64,000 bases of DNA from Tipula vernalis (GCA_958295665.1 OY282560.1:97813930-97877929); one strand, 5' to 3'. Shown: positions 10,890 to 22,139, counted from the first letter of the stretch. Made by a program: numbers and translations. Notes: generated from the sequence alone by a model not told the origin.

Positions 10890-11668
10890 AGTCAAAACCC
10901 CGAAAACCCTCAGATTCATCATTGGCTCGCTTAAATTCACGAGCAACTGTCCCGACGGTGACGACACGTACAAAACCGTCGGATCCGGGATGAGTCCTCA
11001 CAACCCGTCCCATAATCCACTTCATGGGTGGGACATAGTCATCCTTTAGCAGTGCTAAAGAACCCACCTCAACATTTGTTTGAGGATTTATCTACTTATG
11101 CCGCTGTTGTAATTCGGCCCCGTGACCAGCGTTTCCAAAACTGTTGCAAAGCATACTGGAGACGCTGATATCTGGATAGTCCGTTAAAATTCAGATGAGA
11201 AAGAGAAGGCTCAGGAATCGCGTTAATTGGTCCCCCAATAAGGAAATGACCAGGATTGAGTGCAGATATGTCCAGTGGATAGCTGGACATTGGAAAAAGA
11301 GGTCGCGAATTGAGACAGGCTTCGACCTGAGTCACGAAAGTATTCAATTCTTCGAATGTACATCTGAATGAACCCATTGCTCTTTTTAAGTGGTACTTTG
11401 TACTCTTAACCGCCGCCTCCCACAAACCACCAAAATGGGGAGAACGGGGTGGTATGGTTTGCCAGTTTAGGCCCTCTTTAGCGCAATGTTTTAAAATTTC
11501 ATGCTTATGAGTGGCAGATTCGAATAGTGATTTTAACTCTCTCAACTCGTTTTGAGCACCCACAAAATTAGTTGCATTGTCGCTATACAAATTAGCACAA
11601 CATCCTCTTCGAGAAGTAAATCTCCTGAGTGCTGCCAAAAATCCCTGCGTGGATAAATCACTGACCAC
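10890..11668 (-). pseudogene. BEL/Pao integrase core and C-terminal domain
   Basis: The open frame 11668-11096 carries the second catalytic Asp (NLYSDNATNF, about residue 30) and the Glu (PHFGGLWEAAVKS, about residue 84), with the long spacing usual for BEL integrases, then LNSRPLFPMS and RYQRLQYALQQFWKRWS. The first catalytic Asp region lies upstream and is degraded. After a stop at about 11096 the C-terminal module continues to about 10890 (VGSLALLKDDYVPPMKW, then GRVVRTHPGSDGFVRVV), ending in a stop near 10889. The product would insert the element cDNA; here it is broken by a frameshift upstream and by the stop between core and tail. Confidence 0.72.
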
Positions 11669-13416
11669 TTCCAGATGAGTGGCCTTATAGTTGCGAAACA
11701 GATGAAGACTGCGATATAACCCTTAGTGGCTACGTTTGATCGAGTTGTGTGAATATGGTCTTCTGATAATTGACCCATGATTTGGTTCAATAACCGTGGC
11801 TTTATTTTAAAACCCGCTATGCTCTTATGCATAACATTCTTGTATGCTTGCTTTCCACCAATAATCCAATATCTTTGCCTAAGAAAACTAAGTAACGCCT
11901 GTGGACCGGCATGTAAGTTTCGGATGTGTTCAATGCGTACCAACATATTGGTAAAAACATGATTTGCTGGAAGGAGCATTTGATGCTTTTGATCAAATGA
12001 AAGCAAGGAATTTTTTAATCGGCCACCAACGCGTAAGAAACCTGTGTTGTCAATAAAGGGACTAAGTTTTGAAATAGTGCTTTGCTTCTTGATCAATTTA
12101 TTTGATTCAAGTTGTTTGATTTCAACGCCCAACGCCTCTATTTGAACAGATTGGATTAATTTTTTGAGTGCATTGTCGATTTCTTCATACGATAATTCAT
12201 TGAATTTTCGATCATCGACCAATTTAACCTTTAAGTTGTGACAAATTCTAAGACACAGTGCAGAAATTCGAAGTAACTTGTTGAAATCCGAATATCGTTC
12301 GATGAGATAATTTAACTCCTTTTGGACTCCCAATAAAACATTTGACTGGAAACATTTTGCTGTTTTTAACTCAGAATTTATGTGAGCCCACAATTCTGGC
12401 GGAGCGATTTCCTGGATCTGTGAAACTCTATTCGCAACAAAAGTGGCATATTTCGCTGGAGATGAGTTTATGCGGAATAATGTGATCTTAGAGTCAGTCC
12501 ATAATTTAACTTTTGTCGAACTTGATTTGTATGGACTGGACTGTTGAACTTTCTCGTGTAGTTGTGCCAGTAAAAGTGAAGCACACAACTCAAGGCGTGG
12601 TATGGTCTGTGTCTTGAGTGGTGCCACTCTGGACTTGGAACAGAGCAACTGGCAGTTGTAACGACCATTTAAATCTAAAGTTCGAATATACATACAGCAC
12701 CCATATACAGATTCAGATGCATCTTCAAATCCATGGAGCTCTATTCGACTAAATTTGCTTGGGCTTGTACACCTAGGTATCTCAATAGTTACTAATAAAT
12801 GAATTTGTTCCGAGTAAGCAATCCACTCAGAATTAAATGGTTCAGGTAATTTATCATCCCAACCAAGATTTGGAACATTCCACAATTTTTGTAAAAATAA
12901 TTTAGCCCTGAATATTGCAGGACCACAAAGGCCTAAAGGATCGAATATTTGTGCGATTTGAGATAAACTGACTCTTTTATTTGGATTACATAAATCACGA
13001 GTCTGAACTCCTTTACCTAATGAAATTTTAATTGTATCCTGATGAGTATTCCAATTTATTCCTAACGTGCTGACTGTATTTTCAGGATCATGATTCTGAT
13101 CAGGGATAACATCCTTGCTATTAGAAGACCATTTTGTCAATAGGAAACCACTCTTATGAAGTAAGGCTGTTAGTTCGGCTTTAAGTATTTTCGCCTCTGC
13201 AACTGTATCCAACCCTTCGTGACAATGTTCTAAATATGAAAATTTAAGATTGATATTAGTTCTGACCTCGTCGTGAACCCTTTGTACGAAAGTTTGACAA
13301 AAACTGACCCATGAGAGAAAAGACCCATCGAACTTTGGCAACGGAACCTCAGGCAACGGTAGTGAAAAAAGTTTATGGTTAAGATTGACTTTATGTAATG
13401 AATCTGCATTGGACAA
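11542..13416 (-). pseudogene. BEL/Pao deletion-fusion ORF: gag piece joined to RT end, RNase H and integrase N-part
   Basis: This 624-codon open frame is a chimera made by deletion. Residues 1-50 are gag-like (LPEVPLPKFDGSFLSW). At about residue 52 the text becomes the end of an RT palm: the position of the catalytic YVDD box reads YLEHC, followed by EGLDTVAEA and GFLLTKWSSN. RNase H follows (LHGFEDASESVYG, with the usual ADAS altered to EDAS, then LLCSKSRVAPLKTQTIPRLEL and LWTDSKI). The integrase N-terminal region (HIRNLHAGPQALLSFLRQRYWI) comes next, but its Cys pair is lost. The last ~60 residues are out of frame with the integrase core, which continues in 11668-11096. No active polymerase can come from it. 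Confidence 0.75.
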
Positions 13417-13709
13417 ATTTGCGGACCCTTCATCAAAGCCATGTTATCTGCTTCGAATTCTAGATTCGATCGTTCTACAATATGTATTTCAAAATTATCA
13501 CGCGCGGTTGAATCCGCCTCTGTGGGCTCGAGCTCCTCGAGCTTGAACTGAGCATCATCGAATCTTACATAAAGAGATTGAATGCGATCCAGCATAGATT
13601 CAAGATCACCCTGTTTTAAACTAGTTTCTTCTAACTGATTTTCAAAATATTTTATACGACCCTGCAGAGTGTTGATTATGCTTCGACATCTGATCACTTC
13701 TACAGACAT
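13230..13709 (-). pseudogene. BEL/Pao gag N-terminal fragment
   Basis: This open frame begins MSVEVIRCRSIINTL, has a coiled-coil-like stretch (LEETSLKQGDLESMLDRI), and then a YVRFDDAQFKLEELE and AR.NFE pattern typical of the start of BEL gag. The gag frame changes at about 13420 into the frame of the fusion ORF, so the last 60 residues of this frame are not gag. It lies at the 5' end of the remnant, on the same strand as the rest. Confidence 0.6.
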
Positions 13710-13719
13710 TTCCTCATGA

Positions 13720-14880
13720 AAAATTGTGGAAAATTCACGAAACCCAAAAAAATATTTAAAATTGTTATAAAATCAGCCTTTAGAGTGTTATGCCTGGCGA
13801 TGGATTGCATTTATGTGACTTGTAAGATTATGTTATTAACATTCCAGCCGAAAATAAACAATTTGGTGGTTGACAGCCAAAAGTAAATAGGATACATGAA
13901 TTGCAATAAAAACTTTTGTAAATAGTCTTACGTGAAAAACTTTATTTAAGTCGTGGAAAATATCGGAAAATCAGAAGGATTCACAAAATTGGAATAAAAT
14001 CAGCCGCTAGAGTGTATCTGAAGTTGAATCGTTTTTATGTGATTTGTCAATAGCTATAGCAGGAAAAAAATTCAGTTCAAGTTTCCCGTTCGAAATCGAT
14101 AGCTATTGACAAGTCACATCAACGCAATCCATCTCAAGAGAGAACACTTTACAGGCTGATTTTATACAAATTTTCTAATGATTTTTGGAAAATCGAATTT
14201 TTCGAGGTTTTCCACAGGAAACTTGAACATAATTTTTTCATTCGATAGCTATTGACAAATCACATAAAAGCGATTCTTCAGATGTACACTCTAGAGGCTG
14301 ATTTTATTCCAATTTTGTGAATCCTATCGATTTTCCGATATTTGCCACGACTAGGTTAAAGTTCTTCACGTAAGACTGTTAGCAAATTTTTTTATTTAAA
14401 TCCATGTATCCTACCGTTACCCTCCCGGCTACCGTTTCTTTACTTCGGCTGGACTAACACAATCTGCATTATCTACTTTTCACTTTCGGCTTGTTAATGG
14501 CTGTCGCAGGAAAATAATTCAGTTCAAGTTTCCCATGGGATATCTGGAAAAATTCGATTTTCCAAAAATTATTAGAAACATCATTAGGCAATCCATCTCC
14601 AGACATTTTTGAAGTCTGATTTTAGTAAAAGCTTTCTAATGTTATTTGGAAAATCAAATTTTTCCAGATTTTCCACGAGTAATTTAAATTGATATTTTTA
14701 TTTTTGATATTGATATTATCTTCAAGTATACCCTTTAGAGGCTGCTTTTATTTTAATTTTCCACGAGTAGTTGAGTTTTTCACGTAAGACTATTGACAAA
14801 TGTTTTTATTGCAATCCATATCCTGTTGACTAGTTATTTATGGTACTAGTGAACCAAGTGAGATAGATATTATCCAGGGT
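13720..14880. repeat. Cluster of inverted (foldback) repeats
   Basis: No gene is seen. A left arm at about 13888-14056 and a right arm at about 14242-14412 are roughly 170 bp each, inverted, and agree over most of their length. Shared words are cagtcttacgtgaa, gtcgtgg, aaatatcggaaaatc, attcacaaaattggaataa, ctctagagtgtac and tatgtgatttgtcaatagct. Between them and again at about 14500-14820 are shorter, more diverged copies of the same words in both orientations. This is typical of foldback-type transposons or nested MITEs. No transposase is seen. Confidence 0.7.
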
Positions 14881-15154
14881 TATCACATCATGAGATTGAC
14901 CAGCTCACAGAGTTTTCTCCGGGTTCTCGCTTTCTAAATATATGAGCTAATAACTGATGTACTATAAAATAAAAATATTTGGATTAAAAAATTATGGAGT
15001 TTGTCAATAGTGTCTTGTGTCGAAGTGGGACCAAACGATGATATGTAGTTTTTCTCAAGAAAATCTCTTGGGGCTAACAGGGTGACATGTCTTGTAAAAA
15101 AATTTAAATCATCAAGGTAATCCTCATCGTTTTCTTCAAATACCGTGGTGTGAT

Positions 15155-15510
15155 TCACCGTGAAATCATTCCAGATGGTTAAACGGTCAATACAGCATAC
15201 TACTTGGCCGTTTTGATGCGTCTACGTGAAGCAATTCATCGTAAATGGCCGGGTATGTGGGGCAAACAATTCATGAATTTTTCACCACGATAATGCGCCG
15301 TCACATTCCAACCTGGTTGTGACTGAATTTTTGGCCAAACACGAAACAAAAGTCATCGCTTAGCCACCGCACTCTCCAGATTTTGGCTCCCTATGACTTT
15401 CTCCTGTATCGTTCAAACTCGATGTTCAATCTTTTCTTTCCATAGTAAAAATCGCCAGACAAACTCTTCGCGTCGTAAACAAATGGCTGCCAAACTCACG
15501 TTTCAGTTTA
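15155..15510 (+). pseudogene. Mariner-like transposase relic (C-terminal half)
   Basis: Reading the + strand across frames gives VHREIIPDG, a stop, TVNTAYYLAVLMRLREAI, then after a frame change HDNAPSHSNLVVTEFLAKH (second catalytic Asp in the HDNAP.H box), a stop, PPHSPDFGS (the PPYSPDLAP box) and YDFLL after a second shift. These are the standard landmarks of mariner transposases in the right order. The N-terminal DNA-binding half and first Asp are absent. Stops and frameshifts show it is dead. Terminal repeats were not identified. Confidence 0.8.
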
Positions 15511-15891
15511 CGCGCGCGTTTTAAATGGAACAGTCAGGGTCAAATTTAATCAGATGGTATATGTCTGTATAATTTCAATTCTGTAATTGCACAGTTTTTA
15601 TTTGAATGATAATTCAGACATTAAATCATCTATAATTTGACATTTTACAAGTTTTATGTAAAACAATTTTTTTACCGATTACATAATCTTGCTCTAATAC
15701 ATATAAGCTTTCTGTTATTTGTCTAAAACTTCACATTCGCAGAATTTTTACGTAATCTGCATTACCGACCTTTTACTTTCGGCTAACTTTAAACAGGGTA
15801 CGATACAATCAATGATATGAAGTTGAAGTTATTCAACTTCCTAAACTAACAACAAATGAGCTAGATTAACGCATATTTTGTGAGAATTTGA

Positions 15892-15952
15892 CCTAAGCTT
15901 TGCATTTTCAATCAATTTGTAATGCAAATTGATTGAAAATGCAAAGCTTAGG
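15892..15952. repeat. Perfect 27-bp inverted repeat (hairpin)
   Basis: The left arm 15892-15918 starts cctaagctttgcattttcaa. The right arm 15926-15952 is its exact reverse complement, with a 7-nt loop (gtaatgc). No mismatch is present in 27 base pairs, although surrounding DNA is unique and non-coding. Confidence 0.9.
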
Positions 15953-18170
15953 AGTCAGATTTTTTTTTTTAAAATTTGGGATCAAGAATTTTATAAAATT
16001 AATGGAAATTCAGTATACTGTAGAGAAGAATATCCCTATCCCCATACATTTCCGAAACAGTAGAACAATTTCCGTACATACATATAATCTTCAGTCGAAA
16101 AATAACGAAAATTTATTAGCCATTTGCAAATATATCGTTTTACACATATAACCAACTTCCGATATGTCTATAAGTCAAAAAAATATAATTTAAAAACGAT
16201 TTAGCATATTTTTCTAAATATCTAAAAATATTGGCAGATCTATAATAGTAAAATTGTATAATTTATTATTATCTACGTACGTACGTACATATAGATGTAT
16301 GTGCCGATATAGATTTTACGCCCGATACGCGAAAATTTGCACAAACAAAACTCAGCGCTTATGATCGTCGAGCAAAATGATAAAACAAAACGTGAAACTC
16401 ACTACATTATACTAATACAATACGTAGATATACTGCGCCCACGAATTCGCGCTTGTAATATAAACAATTTTTTTGGTGTATTTAGCTCTCTGCTCTACAA
16501 CAATATGTACAAAACAACTATTCCAAAATTTATTGTTTCATTTTGAGGTTCTTAGTAATAATTTTAAAAATAAAATATTTCATAATTTTTGGAAAATTTG
16601 TAAAAAGCAAAAAAAAAAAAATTTTTCTGAAGCTCGTACCAAAATAAGTGAAACGTTTTCTCGTTGTTTATATGGAAGCTGCGGATGACGGGCTAAATAG
16701 TAATACATCATTAATTCACGTTATCTCTTTCAAATAAAAAATTTTTTTTTTTATTTAGGTCTCTCTAGTAATCAGAATAAAATTAGAAACTTTTTTTTTG
16801 TACATCGTCGCCGTGTAATATGATAGTGTTTAGTATAATTTATCCACTGGGTAGATGACCGACCTTACAAATAAAAGAAGAAAAATAATGCCGAGTGTGT
16901 AAGCCTTGAAACAGAATTTTAACATCTTTTGGCACATACGAGGGTTGATAAAATGTGATAACAAAAGCACCGAGTTTTTTTTTTTTTTTAAGTAAACCGT
17001 GAGATTGCTGGAGGAACAAAACGTATTAAATTTCTTATAAAATCTTATCTCTCTCTGTTATTTCTGTTATTTTATATAAATACAGATAGGTACGAGTACA
17101 TTACCAACCTAGCGATTCCGTCCATTAAGTATATGTATAACTGTTATTTTAGTGGTTTATTACTGTCACAATTGTATAGACATTTACGAGATATAAACAA
17201 TCTTCATGGTCGTACATTCGTCTTCTACATTATAAATTATGTCTTCTGTGTACGCTGTGTGTATACTCTCGTATTACGATGTATTTAGTCGTCTCATAAT
17301 GTATTCAATAATATTTTGTAATTTAGCAAACAAAAATCAATGTCAAATAATATTTTTAAAATAGAAAAAAATAAAAATAACAAAAATTATTTTAAAATTT
17401 AAATAAATTTATGTGATTGAAGGAAACAACAAAATCAGTTTCTTAAAGAAATGATATGGTTCATTTAATTTTTATATTACGGTGTGTGTGCACTTCTGTG
17501 TAGGTACCCACAACAAAATTTAACAATAAACTTTGTACTTATTGTGATGATCGATTGACGCAAATACAAGACAATTTTTTTGGTAAATTAGAAATTTAGA
17601 AATAAATTCGTAAAGGTATTGCTATCTATACACACTTTGTGCCAACATATTTAATTATTTACACCGCCCAAAAATTTTCTAAATATATAATTAAGGTATA
17701 AATATATTTATGAGTATTTCCTGTTCGGTCGCGATACACGTCGTTGATATACATATATTTACATATACATTAAGGAAACGCATTAAGAAACTTTCCTTGA
17801 TAATTATTTTCAATAAAAACGTGATATTTATACTTAAAAAAAATTATTGGGTTGTTCAAAAAGTATTGACTATTTTTCGATTATGCTTAACATCACCAGA
17901 AAGTTTATCTCATTTTAAAGCTACACTGACAGTTGGGCATATTCTTGTAAACAACTATGATTTACATTTTACAAGTACAAAATGTAGAAAACTACGTAAA
18001 TTACATTAAAAAAATAAATAAATTACATTTACACTCTAAAGCCGTGTTTTCCATGAGGCCAGAAACCTAGTCTTTTTTTAAAACCATTTTCTGAGAAGCA
18101 TAGTTAGTTCTACTACTACGGTCCGGATTTATTTCAGTAAAGAGCCACTATTTCTATTTTTATTTTTAGT
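15953..18170. other. No gene recognised
   Basis: AT-rich sequence with homopolymer T/A runs and small tetranucleotide repeats (acgtacgtacgtac at about 16276). Open frames of 69-99 codons show no recognisable motif. At about 17846 the words attgggttgttcaaaaagta resemble the terminal repeat of some mariner elements and follow a possible TA dinucleotide, but no matching inverted end was found. Confidence 0.4.
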
Positions 18171-18232
18171 TTAACCCTCATCAGTATGGGTCATTTTACT
18201 TACATTAACGTACGCGATGAGTCTCTCAGACT
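18171..18232. repeat. piggyBac left TSD, terminal and subterminal repeat
   Basis: TTAA (18171-18174), then the 17-bp terminal repeat (18175-18191), and a subterminal motif gtacgcgatgagtctc at about 18209-18224. This end is downstream of the transposase stop codon. Confidence 0.85.
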
Positions 18233-18337
18233 TATATGATATTTTCTCATTAAAACCAAGTTTATTAAATATTTCAATATTTATTTTATAAATTCATTAT
18301 GTAATAATTCATTTCACATATAAAAACAATAAAAAAA

Positions 18338-20080
18338 TTATTTATTTTTGCAGTTACTGCAAATCACAACTTTCTCAGAGTGTTCGGAACAAACATTTTT
18401 TATACAGATCCCGCACAGTTGCTTATTCATTCGGCCAAGTTCAGCAGGGCACATGTAGCACCGATGTTTTTTTGTGTTAGTATCTACGTTTTGCAATGCA
18501 GGTTCAATATTTTGACTCGCACTACTATGAGATAAAACTTGCTGTACAACAGTTTTGGTTAATTTCGAAAGGCGCGAAGAACTACGCCTTTGAATATTTG
18601 GTACTACTAAATCTTGAACTAAACTTTGTAAGAATAATTTGCGGCGATTATTAGGTTGTGTAATTTTCCATTCAGGATATAAATTTATCCAAACAACCTT
18701 TGCTGCTACTCCAGCTACGTCAATTAGATTGTAAAATTGAGCGATGGGCCATCTATTTGTTTTTCTTTTTACAGAGAAAGCATGACACAGCTGGTTCAGA
18801 GTATCAACTCCTCCTTTTGTACTGTTATAATACAAATTAATATTAGATTTATTCCGATTTTCATTATCGATTTTATCATCGAAATGCATCGACGACAATA
18901 AAATTACGGCACGGTTTTTTTTTGGAACGTAGCTCACCAAAGTCATGTTTTTCCGGAAACAAAAGACGTTTGATTCAACATTTCTCCGACGGTTTGGAAG
19001 ACAATTATTTGGTATACATCTTTTATTTTTACGCATAGTCCCAACACATGTTAACCCCACACTTAGCAAATATTGCGCCAGCTCCAAGCTGGTAAAAAAA
19101 TTATCAAAAGTTATGTTCCTGTTTGTGTTGTGAAATGGAGTGCACAATTGTTGAACCACAGTGAACCCTAGGTTGACAGCTCTTTGTGGTCCTTCTTTCC
19201 CCAAATATGAAATCCCCTTCAAAGGATAACTGGTGGTGCTGTCGCATATCCACCAAATCTTCATCCCGTATTTGTCCGGCTTCGAGGGTATATATTGCCG
19301 AAATGATACTCTGCCTCGATAGGGTACCAATTGCTCATCGATTGTGAGGTTTTCACCGGGAATATAATGTTTTATAAAGTTGGTATTTACCGAATCCCAA
19401 ATTTCCCGAAAAGGAGCAAATTTATCACGCTGCCTTCGAGCCGTGCGTGTTGATGTATCATCGAAACGATTATATTTGCATAATAATTTAAATCTATGAC
19501 AGGACATGCTTGCTTTGAATAAAATGTCACCAAATAGGGGATGCCAAAATTCCTGCAAATCTGATATGCCCTGCTTATTTAGATTGGCGTTTATCAGCAA
19601 TCCGATGAAACAGCGAATCTCAACTTCGTCTATTGGCTTCCAGATTTCCGCACGTTTCTCGTAACCGTATAAGTTCGTAGAGCTCACGATAAGTTGAATT
19701 ACTTGATCGCTAAAGAATAGCGAGAAAGCATCCCCTGGTGATTCTATGTGCTTTCCGGGTGGAACTTTCACCTTGTTGATACCGCCTCTAATAAGATTAC
19801 AAGCCGGTGTTCGTCTTTGTGGAAATGGGCTGTTTTTCCATTGGGTCCCATCCTTCGCAGTAAAGAACGTTTCATCGATAGGTGGTTCACTATCAATCAA
19901 AGCATCTTCGGATTCAGATGCTTGTTGTTTATCTACACAGTCAGAGTCGCTTTCTAACACATCTATTTCACTATCGGATGAATCGGCACATTCCAAAACG
20001 TTATCCTGACTCTCATCATCACTTTCCTCTAAAGCAGCCCGAACTTCTTCCTCCGTCCACACACGTCTTCTGTTTGCCAT
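18338..20080 (-). CDS. piggyBac-like transposase, apparently intact
   Basis: This 580-residue protein cuts and pastes its own element at TTAA sites in the nucleus. Residues 1-70 are acidic (typical N-terminus). The DDE_Tnp_1_7-type catalytic domain follows with the three Asp residues: D248 in LTIDEQLVPYRGR, D326 in ITFDNFFTSLELA and D426 in KGGVDTLNQ. The spacing (78 and 100) is close to that of the founding piggyBac enzyme. The C-terminal 45 residues form the Cys-rich zinc-binding domain (C541, C544, C556, C559, C564, H567, C574, C577). The start is the first ATG after the right subterminal region. No stop, frameshift or missing catalytic residue is visible, in contrast to every other transposon in the window. 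Activity is inferred, not shown. Confidence 0.95.
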   Translation of the reverse strand: MANRRRVWTEEEVRAALEESDDESQDNVLECADSSDSEIDVLESDSDCVDKQQASESEDALIDSEPPIDETFFTAKDGTQWKNSPFPQRRTPACNLIRGGINKVKVPPGKHIESPGDAFSLFFSDQVIQLIVSSTNLYGYEKRAEIWKPIDEVEIRCFIGLLINANLNKQGISDLQEFWHPLFGDILFKASMSCHRFKLLCKYNRFDDTSTRTARRQRDKFAPFREIWDSVNTNFIKHYIPGENLTIDEQLVPYRGRVSFRQYIPSKPDKYGMKIWWICDSTTSYPLKGISYLGKEGPQRAVNLGFTVVQQLCTPFHNTNRNITFDNFFTSLELAQYLLSVGLTCVGTMRKNKRCIPNNCLPNRRRNVESNVFCFRKNMTLVSYVPKKNRAVILLSSMHFDDKIDNENRNKSNINLYYNSTKGGVDTLNQLCHAFSVKRKTNRWPIAQFYNLIDVAGVAAKVVWINLYPEWKITQPNNRRKLFLQSLVQDLVVPNIQRRSSSRLSKLTKTVVQQVLSHSSASQNIEPALQNVDTNTKKHRCYMCPAELGRMNKQLCGICIKNVCSEHSEKVVICSNCKNK

Positions 20081-20518
20081 ACTATAGATGTAGAATATTA
20101 CAAAATTTTACATTTTCATTTGAATAATTTACAAACAGACTTACATTGTAATAATAGATCACTTATTCAATTGGCGTTCACTTTACTGGTTTGTAAATTG
20201 TAATCGAACGAGTACTACGCAACACTAACACATTAGTTATACTGACTAAATAAAATTCTAATATTCAATAGTAGCTATCCTACATCTATTCTATAACGGT
20301 GAATAACAATCGAGCGCCGATTTGCGATATATGTATATTTGATAAATATATACATATGTATAATGCACTTGCACAGATCTAATACATATTGCACGTGTTC
20401 ATAATGCTCCCATACTATCTAATGAAAATCATAAAATCATAAAATTTTTTTTTTTAAATTTACTGTTAATATTACAACAACAATGCTATGGGAATAAATC
20501 ATTTGTTTTAAATACGAC

Positions 20519-20748
20519 AATGAGTCTATGAGACTCATCGCGTACTGATTTGTTTTTATTTTGAAAATGGTGTCTCAGGACTTTAACCGTTACATGTAAA
20601 AATATATCATTGCATTTTTGTTTATCATAAATAACGTATATTAAAATACATTTTGATCAATTTGTACGAAAATAGTTTTTAAGATGGTTTCTTACAGAAT
20701 AAACTTTAAATGAGTCTCCGAGACTCAACCCGTACTGATTAGGGTTAA
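20519..20748. repeat. piggyBac right subterminal repeats, terminal repeat and TSD
   Basis: 20519-20545 reads atgagtctatgagactcatc followed by gcgtac, the inverted partner of the left subterminal motif. About 20710-20727 carries a related word (tgagtctccgagactcaa), followed by the terminal repeat to 20744 and TTAA at 20745-20748. This end has an extra motif copy, an asymmetry also known for classical piggyBac. Confidence 0.85.
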
Positions 20749-22139
20749 GTAACATTATTCAAGTAATACCGGAACTGCCAGATCTTAATGTTTATTATTG
20801 TTAACAATCTGTTGTCAGCATTTTAATATTAATTTCGTTTTTGTTAATTTGAATAATACTTTTAATATTTTGTGACAATTTATGAAACACATTCGATTGA
20901 TGAATAAAGTTAATATTATCAGATTATTACTTGAACTAACAACATAGTTTTCTTCAGTTTGATCCCATTTTTCGTTCATTTGTTTTTAGATTTAAACAAA
21001 TTATCTGCTGAGTGCTGACTAATTTAGCAGTAGACTATAGACTTACAGAGGCATCTGGCTCTAGTGCTTCCTAAAATCAGTCTTCTCAGTTTTTGTTAGC
21101 ATACTTTTAGTGATATCTGCCAGTAAAATTTGTAATCACTTCCAAAAATCAAAAAAGTAGGTACTTAAAAGCCAAATTTAATACTTTGTTTGCTGTAAAT
21201 TTTAGTACTTTGGGATTTATGCTAATTTCACCCCTGATATACATACGAGAAAAACGATCACAAAACCTACTAGAAGGTAATCGATGAGTTCACTGATGAA
21301 TTCTTGATGAAATTCCTAATGACCCATTAGATGAACTATATTCAGGGCCCGGGACTAAACTCATTTTTATAATTTTCATTTATCAATGAATGTTTCTGTT
21401 AACAATTAAATAAGATTCATTATGAATGTTGAAGAGCGATTCATTGCAAGTTTGCGTAACATAATCATTGAATAATTACTAATACATTTCTTATTGACTT
21501 TGGATAGAAAGTATGTTCTAAAATAGTAAGTAATTTCATATAGGGCTAGCGAGCTGTGAAAATGAGACTTATATGTACATTGATACATACAATAATAAAA
21601 TAATAATTTTGAAATTGTTTAATCGGTATGCTATGTATGTTTAGTATTGCTCATGCTATGCTGTTGCTGGGTTTGGATATGTGGGAAGCATAGAAAGAAA
21701 TAAAAATTATAAAAGTGGTAAACAGATTCGAATGACATTCTCTGAAGATGCACGCAAGGAAGAAGCCGCAGGAAGACATGTTACCATCTTTCCAGCTGCT
21801 TTGATTTTACAGTCAAAATAACGCCTATGTCTAATAGAACCCCTATATTTCATTTAGTTCGGGTTTGCCGTGAAAATTCACAAAAGTCTAAATATGAAAT
21901 CTTCAATAAGATTGCGATAAGAGTAATGGTGTATTTGCATTTTAAAGCGTACAGGGCAGGTTGAACTGTACTTTGCTCAAGCTCATCGAGATATGGCTAT
22001 ACTGAAATTTAGTCGTTTGTATTTTTCTTTGTCAACAAATAAATTATAAATTTCAATTTTTAATTAAACAATTATTGTCTGTAAGGTTCGTCTTCCAAAC
22101 CCAATATAGAATAACTTATTGACTTTTTAAACCAAAAAT
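20749..22139. other. No gene recognised
   Basis: AT-rich unique-looking sequence without supported genes. A 60-codon open frame at 21406-21588 (-) has no motif. Confidence 0.4.

Larger units (their letters stand above)
10325..13709 (-). mobile_element. BEL/Pao LTR retrotransposon, internally deleted
   Basis: Minus-strand order is gag N-terminal part (13709 to about 13260), direct fusion to the end of the RT palm, connection and RNase H, integrase (to 11096), integrase C-terminal domain (about 11090-10890) and a probable 3' LTR (about 10630-10325). The protease, zinc knuckles and most of the RT are missing. Only one LTR-like end was found: nothing like it precedes gag at 13.7 kb, where foldback repeats begin. 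The copy is a non-autonomous remnant with at least two frame breaks. Confidence 0.82.
18171..20748 (-). mobile_element. Complete piggyBac-like DNA transposon
   Basis: The element is bounded by TTAA at 18171-18174 and TTAA at 20745-20748, the target-site duplication of the piggyBac superfamily. Just inside, the left end reads ccctcatcagtatgggt and the right end, reverse-complemented, ccctaatcagtacgggt: 17-bp terminal repeats with two differences. Subterminal repeats are also present: gtacgcgatgagtctc near 18209-18224 on the left matches, inverted, the stretch at about 20530-20545 on the right. A single transposase gene (18338-20080) lies between. Total length of about 2.57 kb fits a full-length autonomous element. 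Confidence 0.93.

Noticed and set aside
17846..17875. Mariner-like terminal repeat
   Set aside because: The words attgggttgttcaaaaagta resemble one, but no inverted partner or transposase was found nearby.
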